Shown here: positions 49,433-58,554 of the stretch, in pieces
Position numbering within the stretch: position 1 is the first letter of the stretch
How the letters are laid out: each line of letters begins with the position of its first letter
NCBI GenBank assembly: GCA_947382645.1
Contig: CANDAE010000019.1
Coordinates: 1 to 64,000, forward strand
DNA: 64,000 nucleotides
Reading direction: 5' to 3'
Source of the DNA: Suilimivivens sp009774465
GTDB lineage: Bacteria > Bacillota > Clostridia > Lachnospirales > Lachnospiraceae
The notes under the pieces: model-generated
The model's database searches: none
The model's input: only the letters and a program-made list of their open reading frames with translations
Told to the model about the DNA's origin: nothing
Position numbers and translations under genes: made by a program

Positions 49433-51319
49433 TTATTTTATAATTTCCTGATTCTTCCTATCTGCAAGCTCCTTAACTGCCGCCCAGTTTTGATCTACCA
49501 GACTGTTTAATTCCTCCTCGGTAAATTGCCAGTCAAAATCATCCCTATCCGGGGCTTCCTCTTTTTCTCTGATGTTTTCCGCCTTTTCTTTGTCAGTTCC
49601 TTCTGCCGGATTTTCTGCAATTTCCTGTCCCGACCCGTTTTCCGATATTTCCCTTTCGCCGCTTTCCTCTTCCCTGTCATAAGCTTCTGAAACTGTCATA
49701 ATCACATGGCCTTCCTGTAAGGCCTTTTTCATATCAAAAACGTTGGCATATGCTTCCTTTCTAAGTTCTGCCAGCTTTTCTTCCTCCGCTTCTATCAATT
49801 GCATTTTAAAGGCCTCCATCTGCTCATCCTTTTCCCGCAATTCCTTATCAGCCAAAGACCGATCCTTTATTTTCCAGCCTTCTCTAAAAGTATACCCAAC
49901 AGTCACAGCTCCAAACAAAATAAATATTTGAGGCATCAAAAATTGTATTTCGCCTTTACTTCCCGTCAGAAAATTCGTCACTTCAAGTAGAAGAAAAAAC
50001 AGCACTAACAGAAAAAAAGGACTTGCTTCTTTATATAATAAAAAGAACAGACACAGCAGGGAAAGGAATGCAGACGCAGCATAGACAGCCTGATTGAAAG
50101 CGCTTATTTGATCAAAATAGTCTTTTTGCTCTCTTGAAAGACTTTCCTGTGTCTCTAAAAGTGTTCTGCTCCCCTCAATACCTGACTCGTCATTTTCAAC
50201 TAATTTAATAAACCTGTCTGCAAAAAATTTAGGTTTTTTTGCATCTTTTTCCTCTATGAAGTTTTCATTCATCTCCTCTAACAGGCTGCTTCCACAGGCT
50301 ATTTTACTAAAAGAAATGTCCCTGTCAATGGCAAGCTCAATATTACTGCTGATTACTCCCACTGTAATCATGTAGGGAATTATTATTAAAATACATCTGA
50401 TCCATCCCCATCTAAGCGCCCGCACCATAAGCGGAATATCATTTACGGGTTTTGCAGGAAGCTTCATTTTTTGAGGCAGTAAAACTATCAGCATTGCCAG
50501 AAACAAAAGAATGGAAAATGTGCTTATCGCCGCTGCTGCTGCAAGCAGAACGCCCAAAACAATATAAAGAATCACCGCCTGCACTCCATCCGGGGTTTCT
50601 TCGTCATAGTCCATAACCAATGATAAAAAAAGCCAGATACTCAAAAGTGCCAGAAATAAAAATGCATTCTCACCGGACAGGATATTCACAGCAAAAATAC
50701 GGGATGGCCAGAAGGCACACAGAATCAATGCGGTAAGTCCCGCTGCTCTGCCGCCTGTTTTTTTGGCAATCTTATATGCCGCAAATGCCCCCCCTGCTGC
50801 AAAAAATATGTTCAGATATCTTCCGGCCTTTATTCCTTCTCCCCATATCTTAAATGCATTCATCAGCAGATAGCTGTACCCAAAAGTGCCGGGTTTATCT
50901 ACAATCAGGTCACAGTATCTGCTGCCAAGCTGTAAAGAAGAATCCTGAAAAAGTGCCAACGCAATATCATAATAATCCTTGTGCTCCTCCAGATATACTT
51001 CAGGCATCTGTCCGGTCAGCCATACCCTGATGCCTGCAGCCATTATAAGCACCACTGTAACAATAACCGCCTCCGCCCATCTTACCCATCTTTTGTCCCG
51101 GGATAATACTTCATCCAGTTTAAACCTTTGCCCTGCTGCCGCAAATAAGTGAAGAAACAGCCAGATTCCCAAAAGAACAAGAAAAGTTCCTCCCTGCATA
51201 AGCGTTCCGCTTCCGGAATTTCTCCCAAGAGAAACAAAGCAATAGATACAGATATAAAAGATTCCCAAAGCTGCAAGTGATACAACTGAAAAATAAAACC
51301 AGTTCTTCTTTAACTTCAC
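49433..51319 (-). CDS. GT-C/GT39-like polytopic glycosyltransferase with coiled-coil tail
   Basis: A 628-residue protein with about 11-12 membrane segments up to about residue 475. The first large outer loop has PEVYLEEHKDYYDIAL and DKPGTFGYSYLLMNAF, like the acidic loop of PMT/GT39 enzymes that use lipid-linked sugars. A charged cytoplasmic tail (about 485-628) contains helix LRKEAYANVFDMKKAL and a disordered Glu/Lys stretch. In the operon it could add a side sugar to the polymer outside the membrane. The tail is unusual and may bind a partner. Exact donor and acceptor are unknown. Confidence 0.7.
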   Translation of the reverse strand: MKLKKNWFYFSVVSLAALGIFYICIYCFVSLGRNSGSGTLMQGGTFLVLLGIWLFLHLFAAAGQRFKLDEVLSRDKRWVRWAEAVIVTVVLIMAAGIRVWLTGQMPEVYLEEHKDYYDIALALFQDSSLQLGSRYCDLIVDKPGTFGYSYLLMNAFKIWGEGIKAGRYLNIFFAAGGAFAAYKIAKKTGGRAAGLTALILCAFWPSRIFAVNILSGENAFLFLALLSIWLFLSLVMDYDEETPDGVQAVILYIVLGVLLAAAAAISTFSILLFLAMLIVLLPQKMKLPAKPVNDIPLMVRALRWGWIRCILIIIPYMITVGVISSNIELAIDRDISFSKIACGSSLLEEMNENFIEEKDAKKPKFFADRFIKLVENDESGIEGSRTLLETQESLSREQKDYFDQISAFNQAVYAASAFLSLLCLFFLLYKEASPFFLLVLFFLLLEVTNFLTGSKGEIQFLMPQIFILFGAVTVGYTFREGWKIKDRSLADKELREKDEQMEAFKMQLIEAEEEKLAELRKEAYANVFDMKKALQEGHVIMTVSEAYDREEESGEREISENGSGQEIAENPAEGTDKEKAENIREKEEAPDRDDFDWQFTEEELNSLVDQNWAAVKELADRKNQEIIK

Positions 51320-51359
51320 GTTTACTCCCCTCTGCCGCTTTAGCGGTATTCAAATCAGG

Positions 51360-51389
51360 AAGGTTGAAAATGTATTTCTTTCAACCCTT
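51360..51389. other. intra-operon hairpin upstream of the GT39-like gene
   Basis: AAGGTTGAAA and TTTCAACCCTT form a stem in the 97-base gap. Two copies of TTACTCCCCTCTGCC flank it. Possibly an mRNA processing or attenuation site; no T run follows. Confidence 0.35.
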
Positions 51390-51416
51390 ACTCCCCTCTG
51401 CCATTTTTCCATCTTT

Positions 51417-52514
51417 CTACAGGCTCTTCTCCAATATTTCTGCAATCTGCCTGCAGGCGGTTCCGTCGCCGTAAGGGTTGGAGGCCCTGCTCATGGCTTC
51501 ATAGGCTGCCCTGTCGTTCAAAAGCCTTGAGAATTCTCTGTGTATCACTTCCCTGTCTGTTCCTACCAGCTTTAAAGTACCTGCTTCCACTCCTTCCGGT
51601 CGTTCCGTGGTATCACGCATAACCAGAACAGGCTTTCCAAGAGAGGGCGCTTCCTCCTGAATTCCGCCACTGTCAGTCAGTATCAGGTAAGCACGGTTCA
51701 TAAAATTATGAAAATCCAATACATCTAAAGGCTCTATTAATTTAATCCTGTCATGATCTCCAAAAACCTCTTTTGCCGTATCCCACACCACCGGATTTTT
51801 GTGAATTGGATATACAATCCTGATATCTTCTATTTCTTCCATTGTCTGCCGGATGCCTTCAAAAATATGAAACAAAGGCTCTCCTAAATTTTCCCGCCTG
51901 TGGGCAGTTAAAAGAATCAGTCTGCTGTCCTTTGCCCAGTTAAGGACAGGGTGAGAATAATCTTCTTTAATTGTAGTCTGCAATGCATCAATCACAGTAT
52001 TTCCCGTAACAAAAATTCGTGTTTCATCTTTCCCTTCTCTTACCAGATTATCCTTCGCCTTCTGAGTCGGCGCAAAATGATAATTTGCCAGAATTCCTAC
52101 ACCCTGTCTGTTAAACTCCTCTGGAAAAGGCGAATCCAGACGGTATGTTCTAAGCCCGGCTTCCACATGCCCCACTAAAATTCCCAGATAAAAAGCCGCC
52201 AAAGCTGCAGCAAAGGTAGTGGTGGTGTCTCCATGCACCAGCACAATATCCGGCTGTTCCTTTTTCAACACCTCTTCCATTCCTTTAAGCACATTTTCCG
52301 TTACGTCAAACAGTGTCTGCCTTTCCTTCATAATTGCAAGATCATATTCCGGCAAAATGTGAAATACTTCAAGCACCTGCTTCAGCATCTGACGGTGCTG
52401 TCCGGTCACACAGCAGACCACCTGAAATTTGCCATGTTTTTTTAACTCCTTTATCAAAGGACACATTTTGATTGCCTCCGGTCTTGTTCCAAAAACTACC
52501 ATTATCTTTTTCAT
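51417..52514 (-). CDS. wecB: UDP-N-acetylglucosamine 2-epimerase, non-hydrolysing
   Basis: A 365-residue enzyme with the full family pattern: FGTRPEAIKMCPLIKEL, VHGDTTTTFAAALAAFY, GHVEAGLRTYRLDSPFPEEFNRQ in part, LTAHRRENLGEP and TDSGGIQEEAPSLGKPVLVMR, in part. It interconverts UDP-GlcNAc and UDP-ManNAc in the cytoplasm. In an exopolysaccharide operon this points to ManNAc in the product. It starts at the base after the BcsB-like stop codon, so it is tightly linked to the synthase genes. Catalytic Asp, Glu and His positions look intact. Confidence 0.95.
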   Translation of the reverse strand: MKKIMVVFGTRPEAIKMCPLIKELKKHGKFQVVCCVTGQHRQMLKQVLEVFHILPEYDLAIMKERQTLFDVTENVLKGMEEVLKKEQPDIVLVHGDTTTTFAAALAAFYLGILVGHVEAGLRTYRLDSPFPEEFNRQGVGILANYHFAPTQKAKDNLVREGKDETRIFVTGNTVIDALQTTIKEDYSHPVLNWAKDSRLILLTAHRRENLGEPLFHIFEGIRQTMEEIEDIRIVYPIHKNPVVWDTAKEVFGDHDRIKLIEPLDVLDFHNFMNRAYLILTDSGGIQEEAPSLGKPVLVMRDTTERPEGVEAGTLKLVGTDREVIHREFSRLLNDRAAYEAMSRASNPYGDGTACRQIAEILEKSL

Positions 52515-54812
52515 TTAATCTTCATCCTTTTTCTTATGATACATTTTAATGCGGAGCAAAATAATAATTACAGCAATCAGCAGCATCAGCATTACAGAGG
52601 TTGCTACAATAGTAAATAAAATCGACTGCTTATTCTGATCCAGTGCCTGCGCTAAAGTAGGTGCTTCTCCCCTTTGCGCATCCGTGAGGAAACGAAAACT
52701 TCTGACTTCAAGGTCCTTGTCTATAATCACACAGTCTTTGCTTAAACTATAACGCAGCTTCTCATCTCTTAAGATCTCCTCTGCGCAGTTTAATGTCTCC
52801 TGTGTAACGCCCGTCAATGCCAAAATCCCTCTGCCCGATGCATAGGGCGATTCCAGAAGCTGCATAATTGCAATATTCTCCGAATAATTTCCTGATAAAA
52901 TCAACTGCTCATTACTTTCAAACCCTTTTCCCCCATTGCTGTAGGAAAAATATAATTTATCATTGATTGCCTTTAGGTAAGTATTATTTTCATAAGTGCC
53001 TGCAGTTATAATGTTAAAATCCCCATCACTGTCTGAAAGCTCACTTGCTCTTTTTACATAAAGCGTCCCATAAGGCTCCACGCCGCCTCCATACATTCCT
53101 ATGATCTGCCCGTAAAGATTCAGTTCTCTGCTGGTTGGCTTATCAGAAATAACAAGAAGTACATTATTAAACTTTCCATCTTTTCTAAAGGGCAGCGGCA
53201 TTGCATCAAATGACAAACTGAATTCACTGGATACAGGCAGATAAAATTGGGACTTTTCAGATACATAGGCCCAGGGCATTTGATCCTGCTTGAAACTACA
53301 TGCCATATCTTCCAGTTCCAAATCAAATGCGATTTTAATGGAGCTGGCTGAAGTCCCTGCCAAATCCACAGGTATTGTAACTGTAAGCTCATCCTGCTGC
53401 GCATTTTCTCTGTCCAGCTTTTTGCTGCCTATGGGAATATCTCCCAAATAAACAGAAACCAGTGACTTGTTAAAGTCCAGATTATCGCTGTATCTAAATT
53501 GAAGGGAAATCTTTCCCTGCTCCGATAAGTAATAGTCCTCTGAAAATGGAAGGTAAATGATCTGCTCCTGATGAAAAAGTCCCACAAACTCCAGACCGCC
53601 TCCGTTTAGTTCCTCTAAAGTATAATTTCTTGCCCCCATTTGATCATTTTGATTTCCGCCTGCTGCCAACTGTGCGCTTCCTGCCATGACTCTCGCCATG
53701 TATCCGGTCTCCTGAGACACTCTGTCTTCATCCATAAGCATGTAGACTGCCTCCATCAGGCATTCTTCATCTTTGGATGTGATGATAAGCAGCGGCGCCC
53801 CATCCGCATCTTCTGTAAGCACCACAATCCCCTGATCCTCTATTCCATTTGTATCTGTCACCTTTTTTTGCAAATCAGCCGGAAGATTTTCATATCTTGA
53901 AACTAAAATTGTGCTGCTTTTTTCCGCCTGACTTACATCTGACAGGAGCAGTACCTGAATAGAATTATAGCCGAAAGTCTGGCTGCTTAAATCTGCCATC
54001 AGATTCATTGCCGCTGCCACTTCCCCGTTTTCCGCACTGTCCGAAACTGCAATAATCAGTCCTTCTCCTGTTTCGTTTATCGTGGAAAGAAAGGGGTAAG
54101 GATAATTTGCAATTTTTTTCTCCTGATCATCCACCTCATATCCACACCGAACATGAGAAGTATCTAAAACAGAAAGCCAGTTTGCGCTGGAAAAAGCATC
54201 AGTACAGCTCCCGCTGGGACTGGAATATGCCATAATCATAAAAGAATTATATCCTTTCTGAACCAGCTCCACAGGAATCCTTACATATGCAATCTGACTG
54301 TCTCCTCCTTCATAAACAATCTCGCAGGAGCTGACAGGCAATTGATTTAAATAAAATGTCAAAGTGGAGCCGGATTCTGAAATAATCTGGCTTACCCGGT
54401 ACTCCAGTTCTACATACAGATATTTTAAATCCCAATATTCCGGCACATAAAAGTATACTCCACAGTTGGAATAAATCCCCTGCATAGTAGTCTGGGAAAG
54501 GAAGATATCCTTTATGTAGGAGGTTTCATCATATTCCAGCCTTATTTTCTCAGGGCCATTTTCCATTCCGGTCTCCGCCCCATTCCCAGTCACTTCCTGC
54601 TCCGGTTCATTTCCTGCCGCATCCCTGTTTTCCGAATCTTCCTCTCCTTCTGCATCTATAACATGCGGAACATTTTCCCCTTCACTTTCAGAATTGCTTT
54701 CTGCATTTTCTTCCTTTGGCGCTGCCATAACCGTACTTGCAGGCATCATTCCAAAAAATAATGTCGTAAGTAAGATTCCTGTGATTACCCTCATCATTAA
54801 TATCTTCTTCAT
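52515..54812 (-). CDS. BcsB-like exopolysaccharide synthase accessory protein
   Basis: A 765-residue extracytoplasmic protein with a cleavable-type signal (about 1-31), an acidic low-complexity linker (about 32-90), a long beta-rich region and a C-terminal membrane helix (about 733-755) followed by a basic end. Repeated jelly-roll-like segments such as GIYSNCGVYFYVPEYWDLKYLYVELEYR (in part) and LVQKGYNSFMIMAY resemble the carbohydrate-binding modules of BcsB. BcsB caps the exit of the BcsA channel. ATGA overlap with the glycosyltransferase stop codon implies fixed stoichiometry. No c-di-GMP site is expected in this subunit. Confidence 0.82.
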   Translation of the reverse strand: MKKILMMRVITGILLTTLFFGMMPASTVMAAPKEENAESNSESEGENVPHVIDAEGEEDSENRDAAGNEPEQEVTGNGAETGMENGPEKIRLEYDETSYIKDIFLSQTTMQGIYSNCGVYFYVPEYWDLKYLYVELEYRVSQIISESGSTLTFYLNQLPVSSCEIVYEGGDSQIAYVRIPVELVQKGYNSFMIMAYSSPSGSCTDAFSSANWLSVLDTSHVRCGYEVDDQEKKIANYPYPFLSTINETGEGLIIAVSDSAENGEVAAAMNLMADLSSQTFGYNSIQVLLLSDVSQAEKSSTILVSRYENLPADLQKKVTDTNGIEDQGIVVLTEDADGAPLLIITSKDEECLMEAVYMLMDEDRVSQETGYMARVMAGSAQLAAGGNQNDQMGARNYTLEELNGGGLEFVGLFHQEQIIYLPFSEDYYLSEQGKISLQFRYSDNLDFNKSLVSVYLGDIPIGSKKLDRENAQQDELTVTIPVDLAGTSASSIKIAFDLELEDMACSFKQDQMPWAYVSEKSQFYLPVSSEFSLSFDAMPLPFRKDGKFNNVLLVISDKPTSRELNLYGQIIGMYGGGVEPYGTLYVKRASELSDSDGDFNIITAGTYENNTYLKAINDKLYFSYSNGGKGFESNEQLILSGNYSENIAIMQLLESPYASGRGILALTGVTQETLNCAEEILRDEKLRYSLSKDCVIIDKDLEVRSFRFLTDAQRGEAPTLAQALDQNKQSILFTIVATSVMLMLLIAVIIILLRIKMYHKKKDED

Positions 54813-56131
54813 GCCTTTTTCCCCTTTTTCTTTCTATCCTGTGACTGTGACTCTTCAAAACGTTCCGTTTTATCCCATACCACTTCTTTATCAAAAACCG
54901 CATCCTGAATACTCAAATATACCGCCTTTATAACCACTGCCACCCACATTTTTGAATAGGTAAACAGCATCAAAAGTATGAGAAACGCGCTTTCCCAGTT
55001 AAATTCATTTTTTTCCACCGAAAGCGTAATCAACACATTCAGCACAAACAGTAAGACCGCCATTCCCCAGAGCAGAGTTGAAAATCCTCCCAAAGTCACG
55101 TGGCATAATCCTAAAATACCAAGAACAAATATGGTATCTGAACAGATCAGCGATGTCAGCATCAGTACATACACCAGTGCATAATAAAAAACATCCAGAC
55201 GCATAGGCCCCGCTTTGGGATCAAACGCATATTTAAAATTCTTAATCAGCACATAAAGATTTCCCTTTGCCCATCTGGTTCTTTGTTTAAACCACTGCTT
55301 TAGCTTCTGAGGCTCCTGTTCCCAGGTAACTGCAAGAGGCATAAATTTAATATAATATCCCATCCGGTACAACCGGAAACTGATCTCCGTATCCTCTGAA
55401 AGCGCTTTGGTATCCCAGCCTCCCATTTCATCAATAATATTTCTTCTTATCACATAATTGGTTCCGGGGATGGTACACAGTTTAAAGAAAAAATACCGCC
55501 CCGCCTGATTCATACATTGATAAGCCAGGGTTTCAATATTGACAAAGCGGGTAAGAAGGGATGCATTTCTGTTTCTTGTCCTGAATTTCCCTATCACTGC
55601 TCCCAACTTGTCATCTTCCATAAGATTTTCCACCAGAATTCTAAGTGCATCCGGCGCCGGTGTATTGTCTGCGTCATAAATTGCAATCACTGTTCCTTTT
55701 GCCACTGACAGGGCAATATTCAGCGCGTTGGATTTCCCTTTTCCTCCCATGATATTATCCGTATTTATCACAATCAGCTTTCTGGCAGGATTCTTTTCTT
55801 GAATTTCCTTAAGCACCTGTGCTGAATGATCTGAGGAGTTATCATTGATCACAATGATTTCATACCTGTCTTTCGGGTAATCAAAATCCAGAAGCGCCAG
55901 CACTGTTTTTCGAATTACGATGCACTCATTATGGGCGGGAACCATAATGCTGACCATAGGGTACTCCGAAGCTTTTCTTTTTCCGGTACGCCTTCCCGCC
56001 AGATTTTTCCTTTCCTGTTTATTTACCTTTATCATGTAAATAAACCCACCTATGGATAAAAAAATATTTAAAAACATCAGTCCCCAAATAGCCGCTATCG
56101 CATAAAGGGACAAACAATCTGCAATTGACAT
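54809..56131 (-). CDS. processive GT2 glycosyltransferase (exopolysaccharide synthase)
   Basis: A 440-residue membrane GT2 of the BcsA/PgaC/hyaluronan-synthase type. One N-terminal helix precedes the cytoplasmic GT-A domain (about 50-290) with PMVSIMVPAHNE, YDADNTPAPDAL (D-x-D), ALSEDTEISFRLYRMGY (the ED general base) and QRTRW (Q-x-x-R-W) for polymer binding. Four C-terminal helices form the export channel. No PilZ domain is attached, so c-di-GMP control must come from another protein, and the GGDEF-like protein is the candidate. The sugar is not given by sequence; the epimerase suggests ManNAc or GlcNAc. Confidence 0.92.
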   Translation of the reverse strand: MSIADCLSLYAIAAIWGLMFLNIFLSIGGFIYMIKVNKQERKNLAGRRTGKRKASEYPMVSIMVPAHNECIVIRKTVLALLDFDYPKDRYEIIVINDNSSDHSAQVLKEIQEKNPARKLIVINTDNIMGGKGKSNALNIALSVAKGTVIAIYDADNTPAPDALRILVENLMEDDKLGAVIGKFRTRNRNASLLTRFVNIETLAYQCMNQAGRYFFFKLCTIPGTNYVIRRNIIDEMGGWDTKALSEDTEISFRLYRMGYYIKFMPLAVTWEQEPQKLKQWFKQRTRWAKGNLYVLIKNFKYAFDPKAGPMRLDVFYYALVYVLMLTSLICSDTIFVLGILGLCHVTLGGFSTLLWGMAVLLFVLNVLITLSVEKNEFNWESAFLILLMLFTYSKMWVAVVIKAVYLSIQDAVFDKEVVWDKTERFEESQSQDRKKKGKKA

Positions 56132-56143
56132 ACAAAAAACTCC

Positions 56144-57673
56144 TTATCTTTTGTTTTCCCAATATTCATCCATATCCTCTTCATCCTCATAGAAAAAGCG
56201 GCTGCGGTTGTTTCGTCTTGCCACAATGATAAAAATAATAAATAATAAAGCTACAATAATTACTGCTGCCAGCAGTTTATGATTTTCACTGGTCAAATCC
56301 CGGGAAAATCTTTGGAGCTGATTCCTTTTATAGGAAAAATCTGTTTCCGCCTCAGCAGGCACATAGGTTTTATCCATTGGAATACCGTTTAAGTAAATCT
56401 GTTCATCCTTATATACCATAGTATCTGTATTTGTGTAAAAACTATGAGATATCCCCCACAAATCCTCCGGAAGCAGGAAAGAACCATAAACTGAAATGCA
56501 ACTGTTTTCCTCGTTTTCAGTTGTAATTACAGGCACAATCCATTGGTGGTCGTTTTGATACACCAGATTTCCATATACCCTGTTCCAGTCTTCTTCTATC
56601 TGACGATCCGTTTCCTCCGATACCATAATTGTTTTAAACCTGCTCATTACCTCCACTGTATCGCTGTTTCTGATCCAGTTTCCCGGAATCTGAAGCCCCA
56701 TTGGATAAACTCCCTGTTTCACATAGGCATTTATTGCCTGTGACAGAGCTTCGTTTACCAGATCCACATCAAAAGAATCCATCTGGTTGACAGGTGCATG
56801 AAGAAAAATCATACCTCCATTATCCTGTGCGTATTTCAATACCTCGCAAAACTGCTGCATGGCCGGATAATCCTCATGGTTGTAAACAGGCATCACTGAA
56901 ATAATGAAAAAAGAATTTCTCTCCTGTGCTTCCTTAACAGCTTCCAACAGTCTGGCAGGATTTTGAAAGGGGTATACCTTATCAATACAATAATACCTGG
57001 CATATTCCTGCCATCCTTCTTTTCTCCAAACAGAAAGCTCTCTGGTAAAAGCAGACAGTACCAGGGGATTACTTAAATCACTGACACTGATATGTGTAAT
57101 TCTTCCCTGTCTGGCACAAAAATATTTTTCCAAAGCCCCCGCAAACACTTTTCCTGACTGATATTCATATTTCTTTAAAAACACAGGCTTTTCCATTACT
57201 GCCAGCGACTGCCTGGGTTGATAAACTTCAAGTTCATAAACAACTGTTCCGACCTCTCCTTCGTAAGAGTCATAGGCTGCGCTTCGCAGAGTGTAATCCA
57301 GATACTTCTTCAAAAAACAGTTCCCTACAAATAAAAGATTCCGGCTCCCCTCCACCTTCCATATTTCCTCTGTTAATCCTGACGGGCAGGTATCCAGCTC
57401 GTATAAAATAATATTTTCATACTTATCAATCTTTCCCACACATTTAAGCGCCGGTGCAAATGTGGTCTGTACCCCTTCCCAGGTTAATATTTCCACGATA
57501 CGGGACACATTTTCCATCTGCTCCTTTGATGCATCATCTGAATATATGATAAGCACCTCTCCTTTCGGAAGACTCCTTTCCTCCTTTGCATCCGCGTAAA
57601 GGGGCCGGGTAAAAACAAGGAAAAGGAGTAAAAGAAAACCTGTTAATTTTTTAAACATCATATTGCAGCTCAT
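56144..57673 (-). CDS. DUF2334-like polysaccharide deacetylase-fold membrane protein
   Basis: A 509-residue protein with a signal segment (about 8-27), a large outer domain and a C-terminal membrane helix (about 463-485) with an acidic cytoplasmic tail. The region about 220-330 (FIISVMPVYN, GGMIFLHAPVNQMDS) resembles DUF2334, a degenerate relative of NodB deacetylases: H in FLHAP replaces the usual metal site surroundings. The first 130 residues (VLIIYSDDASKEQ) look like a flavodoxin or glutamine-amidotransferase-like fold. The start overlaps the GGDEF gene by 23 bases; an ATG four codons later is also possible. A role in polymer modification or export is inferred from the operon. Confidence 0.65.
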   Translation of the reverse strand: MSCNMMFKKLTGFLLLLFLVFTRPLYADAKEERSLPKGEVLIIYSDDASKEQMENVSRIVEILTWEGVQTTFAPALKCVGKIDKYENIILYELDTCPSGLTEEIWKVEGSRNLLFVGNCFLKKYLDYTLRSAAYDSYEGEVGTVVYELEVYQPRQSLAVMEKPVFLKKYEYQSGKVFAGALEKYFCARQGRITHISVSDLSNPLVLSAFTRELSVWRKEGWQEYARYYCIDKVYPFQNPARLLEAVKEAQERNSFFIISVMPVYNHEDYPAMQQFCEVLKYAQDNGGMIFLHAPVNQMDSFDVDLVNEALSQAINAYVKQGVYPMGLQIPGNWIRNSDTVEVMSRFKTIMVSEETDRQIEEDWNRVYGNLVYQNDHQWIVPVITTENEENSCISVYGSFLLPEDLWGISHSFYTNTDTMVYKDEQIYLNGIPMDKTYVPAEAETDFSYKRNQLQRFSRDLTSENHKLLAAVIIVALLFIIFIIVARRNNRSRFFYEDEEDMDEYWENKR

Positions 57674-58514
57674 TTTCCACCTTCTGTTTAAATAAAATCA
57701 TATCAGAACCATATTTTTCCTCGTCATATTCCAGGCAGGCAATTTTCACCTCAACCCTGATTGCCCTCTCCACAATGCCTGCAAATGCATCCTTTTTTTC
57801 CAGATTTGCACGAATTCTGTCCCTCACAAACTTGCTGTTTTCCTGATCGCAGGTCAAAATAACCCCTACCATGCCATCATTGTCCAAGGAATAGGTCCGG
57901 TCTTCCAGTCGGACAGCATCTGTGATAATTACTGCCATCCTTTGAATCAGGGCTTCATAGTTTCTTCTTGAAAGAACCTTTTTCAGTTCCTCCCCAAACC
58001 TGAGTTTTACAATCATAAGTGAAACTATCATATGATTTCTCTCGGAATAAGCCACCTGCTTTTGAAGATCAATATATAAACTGCGCAAATTATATAATCC
58101 CGTTAATGAATTGACTAAAACCAGTTCCTCCACCTGCTCTTTTAACACGTCATTTTCCAGTTCGGTCTGCCGGCTGCCATAAATGAATGCGGCCATTGCC
58201 CCCACTGACAAAAGCGGAAGAACCACCCACACATAGCAAATGGGTTCTATTTCTTTTGAATAAGTAAAAAAGAAAAACAGCTTATAAGCCGTATACAATA
58301 ATATTTCAAAGGCTCCTGCCACAATAGAAATTCCTGTCAGCTTGAATCCGGCCAATAAAACTGCAAGAAAAGTTCCCATCAGCATTATGAAAAACTCCGG
58401 CTTCATGGACTCTTCTACACTTCCTACTGCAACCGCTGCCCCTCCAATACATAACAGCAGAAGTACCAGTCCTGCATCCTGCAGCAAATACCCTGTAGTT
58501 CTCTTTTTTACCAT
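57651..58514 (-). CDS. degenerate GGDEF membrane protein with intact c-di-GMP I-site
   Basis: A 287-residue protein with four N-terminal membrane helices (about 12-112), a short coiled coil and a C-terminal GGDEF-fold domain (about 133-285) beginning NSLTGLYNLRSLY. The catalytic GGDEF motif is replaced by DNDGM (211-215), so it should not make c-di-GMP. The inhibitory I-site motif R-x-x-D is kept as RLED (202-205), exactly five residues before, as in active diguanylate cyclases. This is the plan of PelD and, as I recall, of the Listeria Pss receptor. I infer a c-di-GMP receptor that activates the GT2 synthase. Confidence 0.82.
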   Translation of the reverse strand: MVKKRTTGYLLQDAGLVLLLLCIGGAAVAVGSVEESMKPEFFIMLMGTFLAVLLAGFKLTGISIVAGAFEILLYTAYKLFFFFTYSKEIEPICYVWVVLPLLSVGAMAAFIYGSRQTELENDVLKEQVEELVLVNSLTGLYNLRSLYIDLQKQVAYSERNHMIVSLMIVKLRFGEELKKVLSRRNYEALIQRMAVIITDAVRLEDRTYSLDNDGMVGVILTCDQENSKFVRDRIRANLEKKDAFAGIVERAIRVEVKIACLEYDEEKYGSDMILFKQKVENELQYDV

Positions 58515-58554
58515 TGATTTTCCCCTTTTCCGTATAATCCCCGTGTATAACTGT

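Noticed and set aside
57651..58514. Active diguanylate cyclase
   Set aside because: The GGDEF catalytic motif is replaced by DNDGM, so enzyme activity is not expected; it is reported as a receptor instead.
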